Assembly: GCA_963695075.1 (NCBI GenBank)
Contig: CAVOFR010000001.1
Coordinates: forward strand, 186,001-250,000
Source: CAWCAL01 sp963695075
Lineage (GTDB): Bacteria; Actinomycetota; Acidimicrobiia; Acidimicrobiales; CAWCAL01
Direction of reading: 5' to 3'
Length of the DNA stretch: 64,000 bases
A program made the position numbers and the translations under genes. How positions within the stretch are numbered: the first letter of the stretch is position 1; every line of letters starts with the position of its first letter. The notes under the pieces were generated by a model. The model saw only the letters and a list, made by a program, of their open reading frames with translations, was not told the origin of the DNA and did no database searches. Shown here one piece after another: positions 27,283 through 35,902 of this stretch.

Positions 27283-27298
27283 TTGACCGGTCGGTCAA
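27283..27298 (-). promoter_or_regulatory. TetR-type operator overlapping the tetR -35 and the glpK stop
   Basis: TTGACC-GACC-GGTCAA has perfect 6-bp arms. On the minus strand its first arm is the -35 of a promoter whose -10 (TAGCGT) lies 18 bp downstream, 7 nt before the tetR GTG. The element also covers the last codon and stop of glpK, so glpK transcription runs through it. Confidence 0.7.
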
Positions 27299-28791
27299 GA
27301 ACGGGAGACCCAGGAGCGGCTCCGCTCGACCGCCTCGAGCCAGCGGTCGTGGCGTTCGTCGGAGTCGCTCGGATCGGCTGCCGGGTCGAACCTGGCTTCG
27401 ATGTCCCAGTTGGTCGACACCTCCTCGGTGGAGGTCCACACGCCTTCGGCCAGACCGGCCAGGTACGCCGAGCCGAGGGCCGTCGTCTCCTGGATGGTCG
27501 GCCGGGTGACCTGGACAGCGATCTGGTCGGCCTGGAACTGGAGCAGCAGATCCATGACCGACGCTCCGCCGTCGACCCTCAGCTCGGTGATCGTGCGGCC
27601 CGAGGCTGCGACCATGGCGTCGATGACGTCGCGTACCTGGAACGCCATCGACTCGACGACGGCTCGGGCGATCTGAGCACGACCCGTGCCACGGGTGATC
27701 CCGACGATCGTGCCGCGGGCATAGGGATCCCACCACGGGCTGCCCAGGCCGGTGAAGGCGGGCACGACGTAGACCCCTTCGGTGTCGTCGCACGAGGCGG
27801 CGAGCGGCCCGATTTCGGATGCCTCGTCGATGATGCCGAGGCCGTCACGCAGCCATTGGATGGCAGCGCCGGTGACGAAGACAGCGCCCTCGAGGGCGTA
27901 TGCGGTCGGAGGCGCGCCGGCGGCCACCGATTCCGGAATGGTCCACGCCACGGTCGTGAGCAGACCCTCGACCGGAGGCGGAGCGCTGGCGCCGATGTTC
28001 ATGAGGACGAAGGAGCCGGTGCCGTAGGTGTTCTTCGTCATCCCGGGGGCGAAGCACGCCTGCCCGAAGAGCGCTGCCTGCTGGTCGCCGGCGATCCCGG
28101 AGATGGGAACACCGTCGCCACAGGGCAGGCCCCCGGCGGTGACACCGAAGCGGCCGGACGAGGCCTTGACCTCAGGAAGGCAACCGGCCGGGACCCCGAA
28201 CAGGTCGCACAACTCGTCGGACCAGGCCAGCGCGCCGATGTCGTAGAGCATCGTCCGGCTCGCATTGGAGGGATCGGTGGCGTGGACCGCGCCATCCGTG
28301 AGCTTCCAGAGCAGCCAGGAGTCCACGGTGCCGAAGGCCAGGTCGGCGTCGGCCTCGACTCCACCGTCGGCGAGGAGCCACTCGAGCTTGCTGGCCGAGA
28401 AGTACGGGTCGAGCACCAGGCCGGTAGTGGCGCGCACCAGATCCAGGTGGCCCAGGTCGGAGAGCTCGTCGCAGCGCTGTGCCGTTCGACGGTCCTGCCA
28501 CACGATGGCGCGGTGACGCGGCTCGCCGGTGCGCTTGTCCCAGACCACCACGGTCTCACGTTGGTCGGTGATTCCGAGGGCGGCGACGGGCTCGTCGAGG
28601 GTGGTACACAGTTCGGCCAGGGTGGCGACGATCGCATCCCAGATCTCGGTCGGATCGTGCTCGACCCAACCGGGACGAGGGAAGTGTTGGGTGAACTCGC
28701 GGTAGGACCAGCCGACGGTTCGACCCCGCTCGTCGATTGCGAACGAACGGACCCCGGTCGTGCCGGCGTCGAGAGAGATCACCACTGCCAT
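27295..28791 (-). CDS. glpK: Glycerol kinase
   Basis: The 498-residue FGGY kinase converts glycerol and ATP to glycerol 3-phosphate. It has LDAGTTGVRSFAID (7-20) and all usual glycerol contacts: R78 and E79 (DQRET), W98 (WQDRRT), Y130 (DPYFSASK) and the Asp of AGDQQAALFGQ. MTKNTYGTGSF and LRVDGGASVMDLLLQFQAD follow. It starts 30 bp after the lpqB-like stop and is followed by tetR, all on the minus strand, so it may be read partly from the mtrAB promoter. The product feeds GlpD encoded at 9668-11353. Confidence 0.95.
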   Translation of the reverse strand: MAVVISLDAGTTGVRSFAIDERGRTVGWSYREFTQHFPRPGWVEHDPTEIWDAIVATLAELCTTLDEPVAALGITDQRETVVVWDKRTGEPRHRAIVWQDRRTAQRCDELSDLGHLDLVRATTGLVLDPYFSASKLEWLLADGGVEADADLAFGTVDSWLLWKLTDGAVHATDPSNASRTMLYDIGALAWSDELCDLFGVPAGCLPEVKASSGRFGVTAGGLPCGDGVPISGIAGDQQAALFGQACFAPGMTKNTYGTGSFVLMNIGASAPPPVEGLLTTVAWTIPESVAAGAPPTAYALEGAVFVTGAAIQWLRDGLGIIDEASEIGPLAASCDDTEGVYVVPAFTGLGSPWWDPYARGTIVGITRGTGRAQIARAVVESMAFQVRDVIDAMVAASGRTITELRVDGGASVMDLLLQFQADQIAVQVTRPTIQETTALGSAYLAGLAEGVWTSTEEVSTNWDIEARFDPAADPSDSDERHDRWLEAVERSRSWVSRS

Positions 28792-28821
28792 GAAGTGACA
28801 CTACCGAGTGACCCCAGGGGA

Positions 28822-29451
28822 TCAGTCGTCGATCTCGATCGCGCAGCCTTTCGGCGGGCGGGGAGACGGCGGTGGATCGTCGGGGTCGTAGTCCGGGGCG
28901 AGCGTCTGGAAGTCGTCACGGTTCACGCAGCGGGACACGGGCTCACCGGCGTCGGTCAGCACCGACTGTGGGACGTCTTCGATCCGGAATTCGATCAGTG
29001 CGTCCTCGTCCAACTCGGTGACGGTGTAGACGATCTGGGCGAACGCCTGGCTCTGTGCTTCGCGCTCGACTTCTTTGAAGGTGTCGTTGAAGTTCAATAC
29101 GAGCACCCCCCGGACCTCCTCGGAATCGAGGAGCTCGGTACCCTGGGGGATCGCCGTACGCAAGCCGCGTCGCGTCTCCCGGCCGGTGGTGCCCGCCAGC
29201 AGGGCGTCGGTGACGGCCCGCACGCCGACCGGCGGAGCCACCTGACGGCCCGTCTCCGCGAGCCGGGACGTCTCGGTGTCGGTCAAGAACACGGTGACGG
29301 CCTCGCTGTTGGGTTCGGGAACGCTGGTCGTGGTCGATGTGACGAAGAGGTCACCGACCTCGTCGAGATCGATCGGAGTCGCGTTCTCGTCGGTCGGTAC
29401 GCCGCACGACACCAGGAGCACGGCCGCGACGAGCAGGGCGATGCGCTTCAT
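28822..29451 (-). CDS. LpqB-like lipoprotein reduced to a GerMN domain
   Basis: The 209-residue protein has a lipoprotein signal (MKRIALLVAAVLLVSC, lipobox LLVSC) and one GerMN domain (EAVTVFLTD to TELDEDALIEFRIED), then a Pro/Asp-rich tail. In Mycobacterium and other Actinobacteria the third gene of the mtrA-mtrB-lpqB operon encodes a longer lipoprotein with GerMN plus a beta-propeller that interacts with MtrB. Here the propeller is missing. Its ATG overlaps the kinase stop by 4 bases, so it is part of the same system and sits outside the membrane next to the kinase sensor. Confidence 0.85.
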   Translation of the reverse strand: MKRIALLVAAVLLVSCGVPTDENATPIDLDEVGDLFVTSTTTSVPEPNSEAVTVFLTDTETSRLAETGRQVAPPVGVRAVTDALLAGTTGRETRRGLRTAIPQGTELLDSEEVRGVLVLNFNDTFKEVEREAQSQAFAQIVYTVTELDEDALIEFRIEDVPQSVLTDAGEPVSRCVNRDDFQTLAPDYDPDDPPPSPRPPKGCAIEIDD

Positions 29452-30908
29452 GCCATGACCTCGTCGGGATGATCGAGTGCCTCACGCTCGGACGGATCCG
29501 GAAGGGGGAGCGCGACGACGAAGCGGCCGCCGGCGGAACCATCCGGTTTGGACTCGGCCCACGTCTTCCCACCGTGCAGGGCGACGTGCTCGGACACGAG
29601 GGACAGGCCCAGGCCGACGCCGGTGTCGGCCCCCCGGTTGCCACCCTCGGTGCCTCGGGAGAACCGGTCGAAGATCCGGCCGACGTCGTTCTCGGAAATG
29701 CCCGGTCCGTCGTCCTCGACGACGATGAATGCGAACTCGTCGTCACAGCCGATGTGGACGCGGGAGACGGCCCCGGCGTACTTCTCGGCGTTGCCGAGCA
29801 GATTGGCCATGATGCGCACGATACGCCGCTTGTCGACATCGATCATCAGATCGGCGACCGCCTCGTCCACTTCGATCGGGACGACGTGATCGGTCGAGAT
29901 GTCCACGGCGGCCCGAATGACCTCGGGAAACAGGACGGGCTCCAGGCTGAGGTGAGCGGCGCCGGCGTCGAATCCCGAGATCTCCAGGAGGTCCTCGACC
30001 AGTTGCTGGAACCGGTCCATGTCGGCCGCCAGCAGCGAGAGCGCCGTACGGGCGCGCTCGGGGAGCTCGTCCTCGGAGTTCTTGAGCACCTCGAGTGACG
30101 CGGTCAGCGTCATCACCGGTGACCGCAGCTCGTGCGACACCTCGGTGGCGAAGCGCTCGTCGCGCTCGATCCGTTCCTGGAGCGCGCTGGCCATCTGATT
30201 GAAAGAAATCACCAGGAGCTCGAGGTCGGCATCGGAGGTGTCGTCGAGCCGGGTGTCCATCTGGCCTTCGGCGATGGCTCGAGCCGCCTCGCTGACGTCG
30301 GCGAGGGGGCGCAGGGTGCGCCGACTGGCCCAGGCCCCGATGGCCGCTCCCGCCAGAGTGGTGACGATGCCGGCACCGGTGAGCGAGATCGCCAGCAGAC
30401 GGAGGTTCTCGTCCAGCTCCTCGAGCGAGACCCGCTCGAAGAACTGGCCCCGCTCGAGGGGGACCCCGATGGAGAGCACGGTCACACCGTCGGCCGTCTC
30501 GTGCACCATCCGGGCTGCGACCCCGTTGTCCACCTGGTCCTGAAGTGGGTCGGGCAGGCTCTCCTCGGGATCGCCCACCTCGAGGGCGTTGGTGGTGAAC
30601 GCTCGCCCCTCGACGAGGAGGATGGGAACCGCGCCCTGGGGCTCGGGCAGCCCGCTGAGCAGCTCATTGACACCGGTCAGGTTAGGGGTCAGTCCGTTCT
30701 GGACCTGGACGGCATTGCGGAGCACCCTGGTCTCGGCGATGGTGATGCGTTCGCTCAACTGGCTCTCGCGGGTGAGGGTCCACGTGATGCCGCCGACGAT
30801 GATCGACAGCAGGAGCCCACCCAGAGCGAACGCGATCGTGATGCGGGCCCGAAGGCCGAGCCGTCGCGCCCAGCCGAGAAGGCGCCGGATCCAGCGAGGT
30901 GAGGTCAT
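29448..30908 (-). CDS. mtrB: Sensor histidine kinase, MtrB-like
   Basis: The 486-residue kinase has TM1 (about 25-46), an extracytoplasmic sensor of about 125 residues, TM2 (about 173-193), a HAMP linker (RRTLRPLADVSEAARAIAEGQMDTRL), the phospho-acceptor H259 (ATEVSHELRSPVMTL), and HATPase boxes (NLLGNAEKYAG, EDDGPGISENDVGRIFDRF, GVGLGLSLVSEHVALHGG). In Actinobacteria MtrB with MtrA controls cell wall remodelling and division; the order regulator, kinase, GerMN lipoprotein supports this assignment. ATG 30908 (MTSPRW) is chosen over a TTG three codons upstream. Confidence 0.87.
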   Translation of the reverse strand: MTSPRWIRRLLGWARRLGLRARITIAFALGGLLLSIIVGGITWTLTRESQLSERITIAETRVLRNAVQVQNGLTPNLTGVNELLSGLPEPQGAVPILLVEGRAFTTNALEVGDPEESLPDPLQDQVDNGVAARMVHETADGVTVLSIGVPLERGQFFERVSLEELDENLRLLAISLTGAGIVTTLAGAAIGAWASRRTLRPLADVSEAARAIAEGQMDTRLDDTSDADLELLVISFNQMASALQERIERDERFATEVSHELRSPVMTLTASLEVLKNSEDELPERARTALSLLAADMDRFQQLVEDLLEISGFDAGAAHLSLEPVLFPEVIRAAVDISTDHVVPIEVDEAVADLMIDVDKRRIVRIMANLLGNAEKYAGAVSRVHIGCDDEFAFIVVEDDGPGISENDVGRIFDRFSRGTEGGNRGADTGVGLGLSLVSEHVALHGGKTWAESKPDGSAGGRFVVALPLPDPSEREALDHPDEVMA

Positions 30909-30947
30909 GTGATCCAAGGGGTCGATCGGGCCGTCAAGACGATGTCT

Positions 30948-31646
30948 TCACTGCTGGAGCTTGTACCCCAGGCCACGAACCGTCACGACGTGCCGGGGAT
31001 TGGCGGGATCGTCCTCGATCTTGGTGCGCAGCCGGCGGATGTGGACGTCGACCAGTCGCCCGTCTCCGAAGTAGCCGTAGCCCCACACGCGCTCGAGGAG
31101 AACCTCGCGGCTGAAGACCCGACCCGGACTGGTGGCGAGCTCGACCAGGAGCCGGAACTCGGTCTTGGTCAGGTGGACCTGCTCGTCGTTCTTCTTGACC
31201 ACGCCCTCATCGGGCACGACCTCGAGATCGCCGAAGCTCAGGTGCGTGACCGACGGATCCGTGGCACGGGCTCGCCGGAGGAGGGCCCGGATCCGGGCCG
31301 AGAGCTCCTTCGGGGCGAACGGCTTGGTCAGGTAGTCGTCGGCTCCGGCCTCGAGGCCGGCCACGACGTCGTGGGTGTCGGCGCGTGCGGTCACCATCAC
31401 GATGGGCACGTCGCTGTTCCGACGAATCGACCGGCACACCTCGAAGCCGTCGATGCCCGGCAACATGATGTCGATCAGGACCACGTCGGCCGGCTCTCGC
31501 CTGAACGATTCGAGCGCGTCCTCACCGGAGTCGGCCTCGGAGACGTTCCAACCCTCGTCTTCGAGGGCGAGTTTCACCGCCGTCCTGATGCGTTCGTCGT
31601 CCTCGACGGTCAGAATCCGCGTTCCCACCCGGCCATGGTGCCTCAT
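30948..31646 (-). CDS. mtrA: OmpR-family response regulator, MtrA-like
   Basis: The 232-residue protein has a receiver domain (VEDDERIRTAVKLAL; phospho-Asp D59 in LIDIMLPGIDG; K108 in LTKPFAP) and a C-terminal OmpR winged helix (LTKTEFRLLVELATSPGRVFSREVLLERVWGYGYFGDGRLVDVHIRRLRTKIE, ending VRGLGYKLQQ). The GYFGDGRLVDVHIRRLR stretch is very close to MtrA. It phosphorylates from MtrB encoded 40 bp downstream. Start ATG 31646 is chosen; GTG 31628 (VGTRILTVEDD) is an alternative. It lies 76 bp behind the inositol-phosphatase gene, where a promoter could fit. Confidence 0.88.
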   Translation of the reverse strand: MRHHGRVGTRILTVEDDERIRTAVKLALEDEGWNVSEADSGEDALESFRREPADVVLIDIMLPGIDGFEVCRSIRRNSDVPIVMVTARADTHDVVAGLEAGADDYLTKPFAPKELSARIRALLRRARATDPSVTHLSFGDLEVVPDEGVVKKNDEQVHLTKTEFRLLVELATSPGRVFSREVLLERVWGYGYFGDGRLVDVHIRRLRTKIEDDPANPRHVVTVRGLGYKLQQ

Positions 31647-31722
31647 GACGGACGCCGATGCGGTGCATCGAGCGCGATTTCTCGCGTTTGCGCAGCTCGG
31701 CGGTGACCCGGCCCGGATCCGA

Positions 31723-32532
31723 TCAGGCGCCGAGTTCGGCTGCACCCGATCGATGGAGGAGTTCGAGGACGGGCTCGACGAGCGCCGGTGGAGAGGCCAA
31801 CACCGATCCGGGTCGAGGGGCTCCGCCGTCCATCGACAGCACGCGGGCGCCCGCTTCCCGGGCGATGACCGTCCCGGCCGCCAGATCCCATGCTGAGAGC
31901 CCGGCCTCGAAGTACACGTCGACGCGCCCCCGGGCGACGGCGCAGAGGTCCACCGCGGCCGCACCCATCCGCCTGATGTCGCGGACGCGCGGCAGGATCT
32001 CGACCAGGGCGGTCGCCTGGTCCCGGCGCCGGCCGCGCTCGTATCCGAAACCGGTGGCGACCAGAGCGGTTTCCAGGTCGGTGCAGTCGGAAACGGTGAT
32101 CGGCAGATCGTTGCAGAAGGCCCCGCCTCCCCGGCGAGCGGTGTAGAGGTCACCGTGGGCCGGATCGGCCACCACGCCCACGGCCAGCTCTCCATCGAGC
32201 TCAGCCCCGATGGATACACCCCAGCCGGGGTGGCCGTAGACGTAGTTGGTGGTTCCATCTACCGGATCGATCACCCAGCGGACGCCTGAGGTTCCGGTGC
32301 GGTCCGACCCTTCCTCGGCCAGGATGGCGTCGTCGGGTCGATGCTCGAGAATGTGGGAGACGATGAGCTCCTCGGACGCCCGATCCATCTCGGTGACCAG
32401 GTCGGTGCTGGTCGACTTGCTGGCCACGGTCCGGGGTCGGTCGAGCGCCTCGACGAGCATGTCTCCCGCCCGCCCGGCAGCGTCGCGCGCCAGCCCGAGG
32501 AGTTCGTCGAGGAGGGTATCCGCGGCCGTCAT
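31723..32532 (-). CDS. Inositol monophosphatase family phosphatase
   Basis: The 269-residue protein has the metal-binding sites of the IMPase family: E73/E74 in LAEEGS, D89-P-V-D92-G-T-T (WVIDPVDGTTNYVYG) and a C-terminal WDLAAGTVIAREAGARV block. Members dephosphorylate inositol 1-phosphate, histidinol phosphate or sugar phosphates with Mg2+. Inositol phosphate is attractive because phosphatidylinositol mannosides seem to be made here, but the motif does not decide. ATG 32532 overlaps the upstream stop (ATGA). Confidence 0.87.
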   Translation of the reverse strand: MTAADTLLDELLGLARDAAGRAGDMLVEALDRPRTVASKSTSTDLVTEMDRASEELIVSHILEHRPDDAILAEEGSDRTGTSGVRWVIDPVDGTTNYVYGHPGWGVSIGAELDGELAVGVVADPAHGDLYTARRGGGAFCNDLPITVSDCTDLETALVATGFGYERGRRRDQATALVEILPRVRDIRRMGAAAVDLCAVARGRVDVYFEAGLSAWDLAAGTVIAREAGARVLSMDGGAPRPGSVLASPPALVEPVLELLHRSGAAELGA

Positions 32533-32879
32533 GGCGGATCGGTCTGATCGCGGTCCTTGATCGTCTCCCACTCGTTCATTGCCCGGAGGGCGAGGACGGT
32601 GACCACTCCGGTCCCGGCCGCGAAGACCACAGCGCTGATCACGCCGCCGAGTCCGGACTGGACCGTGCAGTCTCCCTCGCATTGGAGGTCGACGAAGGCG
32701 TAGCCGATCAACCCACCGCACAGGCCGGCCAGGAGAATCCCCAGGAATGCCAGAACCCGTGCGCCACTCGACGGGAGAGAACTGACCGGATCGGTCGGTG
32801 GCGGGGAGGACCTCTCGGGGTTGTCGCCGTTGGCCTGCACGGTGTGGATCGTACGGCGCACCGACGCGATCAACCTCAT
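32529..32879 (-). CDS. Two-helix membrane protein of unknown function
   Basis: The 116-residue protein has a charged, proline-rich N-terminus, two membrane segments (about 43-63 and 79-101) and a CEGDC pair in the loop between them. No family is recognised. It overlaps the phosphatase gene by 4 bases. Its ATG at 32879 is 30 bp from the divergent GTG of the mannosyltransferase gene, so their promoters share that gap and overlap the coding ends. Confidence 0.68.
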   Translation of the reverse strand: MRLIASVRRTIHTVQANGDNPERSSPPPTDPVSSLPSSGARVLAFLGILLAGLCGGLIGYAFVDLQCEGDCTVQSGLGGVISAVVFAAGTGVVTVLALRAMNEWETIKDRDQTDPP

Positions 32880-32897
32880 CGTGCCCACCGACGCGGA

Positions 32898-32903
32898 TAC
32901 GAT
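32898..32903 (+). promoter_or_regulatory. -10 hexamer TACGAT for a leaderless start
   Basis: TACGAT lies 6 nt before the GTG at 32910, the distance expected if transcription starts on the start codon. The same hexamer and spacing recur at 42423-42428. Confidence 0.6.
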
Positions 32904-32909
32904 CGCTGC

Positions 32910-33695
32910 GTGCGAACCCTCGTCGTGCTCCCGACCTACCAAGAAGCCGAGAACATCGAGCAGATGCTCGAGTCGGTTCGCAAGGTCGAGCCCGAAATGG
33001 ACATCGTGGTGATCGACGACGGGAGCCCCGACGGGACGGCCGACCTGGCCCGATCACTCGCCGACGAGCTCGGTCAGATCGAGGTGATCCGACGTCCAGC
33101 CAAGCTCGGCCTGGGATCCGCCTACCGGCTTGGATTCAACATGGGCCTGGAGGCCGGCTACGACGCGGTCGTCGAGATGGACTCCGACCTCTCCCATGAC
33201 CCGACGGCTCTGCCGCTGTTCCGGGAAGCCCTGGAGGATGCCGATCTCGTCATCGGCTCTCGCTACGTGCCCGGTGGTCGGATTCCCGGCTGGCCGTGGG
33301 AGCGTCGCTTGCTGTCGAAGGCCGGCAACATCTATGCCGATCGGATGCTGCGTCTCGGACTGCGCGACGCGACGGCCGGCTATCGCATGTACCGGACCGA
33401 AGCGTTGCGGGCGGTCGATCTCGACACCGTGTCCGCCGATGGCTACGGCTTCCAGATCGAAATGGCCTACCGGGTGTTGCAGACCGGAGGCACGGTGGTC
33501 GAGGTGCCGATCACCTTCACCGACCGGCTGCACGGCTCCTCGAAGATGTCCCTGCGCATCGTGATGGAGGCGGTCCGCCTCGTCACCGCGTGGGGCATCC
33601 GCGATCGCTTCCGTCGTTCATCGACGCCCGGCCCGTCAGTAGTCCGACCATCGACACCTCGACCATCGACACCCCGACAAGGGAGTACCCCGTGA
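32910..33695 (+). CDS. Polyprenol/dolichyl-phosphate mannose synthase-like GT2
   Basis: The 261-residue protein is a family 2 glycosyltransferase: LVVLPTYQEAENI, VVIDDGSPDGTADLA, the metal-binding D91-x-D93 (EMDSDLSHDP), and SRYVPGGRIPGWPWERRLLSKAGN, all typical of DPM1-type enzymes that move mannose from GDP-mannose to polyprenyl phosphate at the cytoplasmic face. It lacks C-terminal membrane helices and instead ends in a Ser/Thr/Pro tail made of short repeats (RPSTPRPSTPRQGSTP). GTG 32910 is supported by TACGAT 6 nt upstream. It overlaps the DUF2510/DUF4870 gene by 4 bases. Confidence 0.88.
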   Translation: MRTLVVLPTYQEAENIEQMLESVRKVEPEMDIVVIDDGSPDGTADLARSLADELGQIEVIRRPAKLGLGSAYRLGFNMGLEAGYDAVVEMDSDLSHDPTALPLFREALEDADLVIGSRYVPGGRIPGWPWERRLLSKAGNIYADRMLRLGLRDATAGYRMYRTEALRAVDLDTVSADGYGFQIEMAYRVLQTGGTVVEVPITFTDRLHGSSKMSLRIVMEAVRLVTAWGIRDRFRRSSTPGPSVVRPSTPRPSTPRQGSTP

Positions 33696-34324
33696 CCGAC
33701 AATTCCGAACCTGACCTGCCGGGGATCGGCGACCTGCCTCCCGACGAGGTGTCCGAGCCCGACCTCGCAGACACTCCTGGAGCGCAGTCGGCGGAACCGG
33801 CCGCGGAGGAAGCGGGGGTGATTCCTCCGCCACCGAGCCCGCCCGCGGCGGAATCAGCCACGGGCGGAGCCGCAGGGGCCGCGGACCCGGGGTGGTATCC
33901 CGCGCCTGGTGGGCAACGCTACTGGGACGGCCAGGAGTGGACCGAGCACGCGGTGGCGGCGGGTGGAGCAGCGACATCGGGTGCTCCGGCAGAGAACTCC
34001 ACGGCAATGTGGACGCATCTCTCGGCGCTACTCATCAACTTCCTCGCCTGTGGGCTGCTCGGCTGGATCGGCCCACTGGTGATCATGAACGGGCAGGGCC
34101 AAGAGTCCGCCTACGTGAGACACCATGCGGTCGAGGCCTTGAACTTCGCCATCACGCTGGCCATCGCTTTCGTGGTCTCGATCGTGCTCATGATCGTCGT
34201 GATCGGGTTCATCCTCCTCCCGATCATCGGGATCGGCGGTCTGATCCTCCAGATCATGGCGGCGATGGCCGCGAACCGGGGCGAGTGGTACCGGTACCCG
34301 ATCAGCATCCGGTTCGTCAGCTAG
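33692..34324 (+). CDS. Membrane protein with DUF2510 and DUF4870 domains
   Basis: The 210-residue protein starts with an acidic, proline-rich disordered region, then a DUF2510 module (DPGWYPAPGGQRYWDGQEWTEH, about 67-87) that is typical of Actinobacteria, then a DUF4870 membrane domain of three segments (about 107-128, 147-167 and 168-190) with the YVRHHAVEALNFAI block. The role is unknown. The GTG start overlaps the mannosyltransferase stop. Confidence 0.83.
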   Translation: MTDNSEPDLPGIGDLPPDEVSEPDLADTPGAQSAEPAAEEAGVIPPPPSPPAAESATGGAAGAADPGWYPAPGGQRYWDGQEWTEHAVAAGGAATSGAPAENSTAMWTHLSALLINFLACGLLGWIGPLVIMNGQGQESAYVRHHAVEALNFAITLAIAFVVSIVLMIVVIGFILLPIIGIGGLILQIMAAMAANRGEWYRYPISIRFVS

Positions 34325-34372
34325 CACCCGCTCCGTCGGACGACCGATGAGCGGCTTCCGGGAACCCGCACC

Positions 34373-35869
34373 GTGACGACCGTCGAGACCGGCGACGGGC
34401 TCGTCGAGGGGATCACCCGCGGGTCGACGACCGTGTATCGGGGGATCCCCTACGCCGCGTCCACAGCCGGGTCCGCGCGTTGGCAGGCGCCGGAGCCGCG
34501 GCCCCCGTGGACGGGTGTCCGTGAGGCGACGTCCTGGGCGCCGGCAGCGCCACAGCCGCCTTCCCCTCTCGGTCTCCGGCCGGGGGCGGCCCAGAGCGAG
34601 GACTGCCTGGCCGTCAATGTCTGGACGCCGTCGCGCAACGAATCGCTCCCGGTCATGGTGTGGTTCCATGGCGGCGGCTTCACCGGCGGCACCGGGGCGA
34701 CCCCCTGGTACTCGGGCACCCGACTCGCCGGGCGAGGGGTCGTCGTCGTGACGGTGAACTATCGACTCGGCGCTCTCGGGTTCCTCGACCTCTCGGGTCT
34801 CGCGCCGGACCGCTGGCCCCACGGCGCCAACGTCGGACTCCTCGATCAGCAAGCGGCGCTGCGCTGGGTGCGGGACAACATCGCAGGATTCGGCGGCGAT
34901 CCGGACCGCGTGACGATCTTCGGAGAGTCGGCCGGAGCGATGAGCACGGCGCTCCACCTCGTGATGCGGTCATCGACCGGCCTGTTCGATCGGGCGATCA
35001 TGCAGAGCGGCGCGTTGGCTCATGCTCGGTCCCCCGAACGGTCGCGGGAAGTGGCCGACCGCCTTCTCGCCCGGCTGGGAGGGCGCCTCGATCGGCTCAC
35101 CTCCTGTTCGACCGAGGAGGTGCTGGCCGCACAGGTCGCCATCGCCCCGGAGATCCGAGGGCCGTTGCCGTTCATGCCCACCACCGACGGTCAGGTGGTA
35201 CCGACCGACCCGCCGGGTGCGCTGGCCGAGGGCTCAGCAGCCGGAGTACCGGTGATCATCGGTACCACGCGTGACGAGGCTCGCCTCTTCACCGCGTTCG
35301 ATCCGGACCTGGTCACCGACGAAAGCATCTCGGTCGAACGATTCGAACGTCTCCTCGATCGCCACGGCGCGACGCTCGGGGCGGAAGCGGTGACCGACAT
35401 CTACCGCCGGCGGCTCGGTCCCGCCGCGACACACGTCGACCTGCTCAGCGCCGCGATGACCGACACCGAGTTCCGGGTTCCGGCGGCCCGGCTGGCCGAT
35501 CTCCAATCGGCCCATGCCGATGTCTTCACATATCTGTTCACCTGGTCCAGCGACGCCTGGGAAGGGCGTCTCGGCTCTTGCCATGCCCTCGAGATCCCAT
35601 TCGTCTTCGACAACCTCGAACAACCGGGCGTCGCGATGCTCGTCGGTGAACAACCACCGAAGGATCTGGCTCGGGCGATGGCCGATGGATGGGTGGCCTT
35701 CGCCGCCGGCCGCCCGCTCGAGGTTGACGGCGCCGTGAAGCGGATCTCCTGGCCGCGGCACGATGAAGCGAGCAGGCCGACAATGGTGTTCGACACGACC
35801 CCTGGGATCGAGCTAGATCCACTGGGAGAGGAGCGGGCGGTCTGGATGCAGAGCGGTGTCGTGGCGTGA
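34373..35869 (+). CDS. Type B carboxylesterase
   Basis: The 498-residue alpha/beta hydrolase has the oxyanion-hole FHGGGFTGG (98-106), the nucleophile S186 (IFGESAGAM), RDEARLF as the acidic-residue region, and the catalytic His in GSCHALEIPFVFDN. The family splits carboxylic esters. No signal peptide is seen, so it should be cytosolic. The GTG start lies 49 bp after the preceding gene. Natural substrate unknown. Confidence 0.9.
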   Translation: MTTVETGDGLVEGITRGSTTVYRGIPYAASTAGSARWQAPEPRPPWTGVREATSWAPAAPQPPSPLGLRPGAAQSEDCLAVNVWTPSRNESLPVMVWFHGGGFTGGTGATPWYSGTRLAGRGVVVVTVNYRLGALGFLDLSGLAPDRWPHGANVGLLDQQAALRWVRDNIAGFGGDPDRVTIFGESAGAMSTALHLVMRSSTGLFDRAIMQSGALAHARSPERSREVADRLLARLGGRLDRLTSCSTEEVLAAQVAIAPEIRGPLPFMPTTDGQVVPTDPPGALAEGSAAGVPVIIGTTRDEARLFTAFDPDLVTDESISVERFERLLDRHGATLGAEAVTDIYRRRLGPAATHVDLLSAAMTDTEFRVPAARLADLQSAHADVFTYLFTWSSDAWEGRLGSCHALEIPFVFDNLEQPGVAMLVGEQPPKDLARAMADGWVAFAAGRPLEVDGAVKRISWPRHDEASRPTMVFDTTPGIELDPLGEERAVWMQSGVVA

Positions 35870-35902
35870 GACGTCGAACCGAACCCGGGGACTCGGTCCT
35901 CC

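Noticed and set aside
26644..29472. 942-codon plus-strand frame opposite tetR, glpK and the lpqB-like gene
   Set aside because: Antisense to three genes with intact motifs; no recognisable domain; composition typical of a mirror frame.
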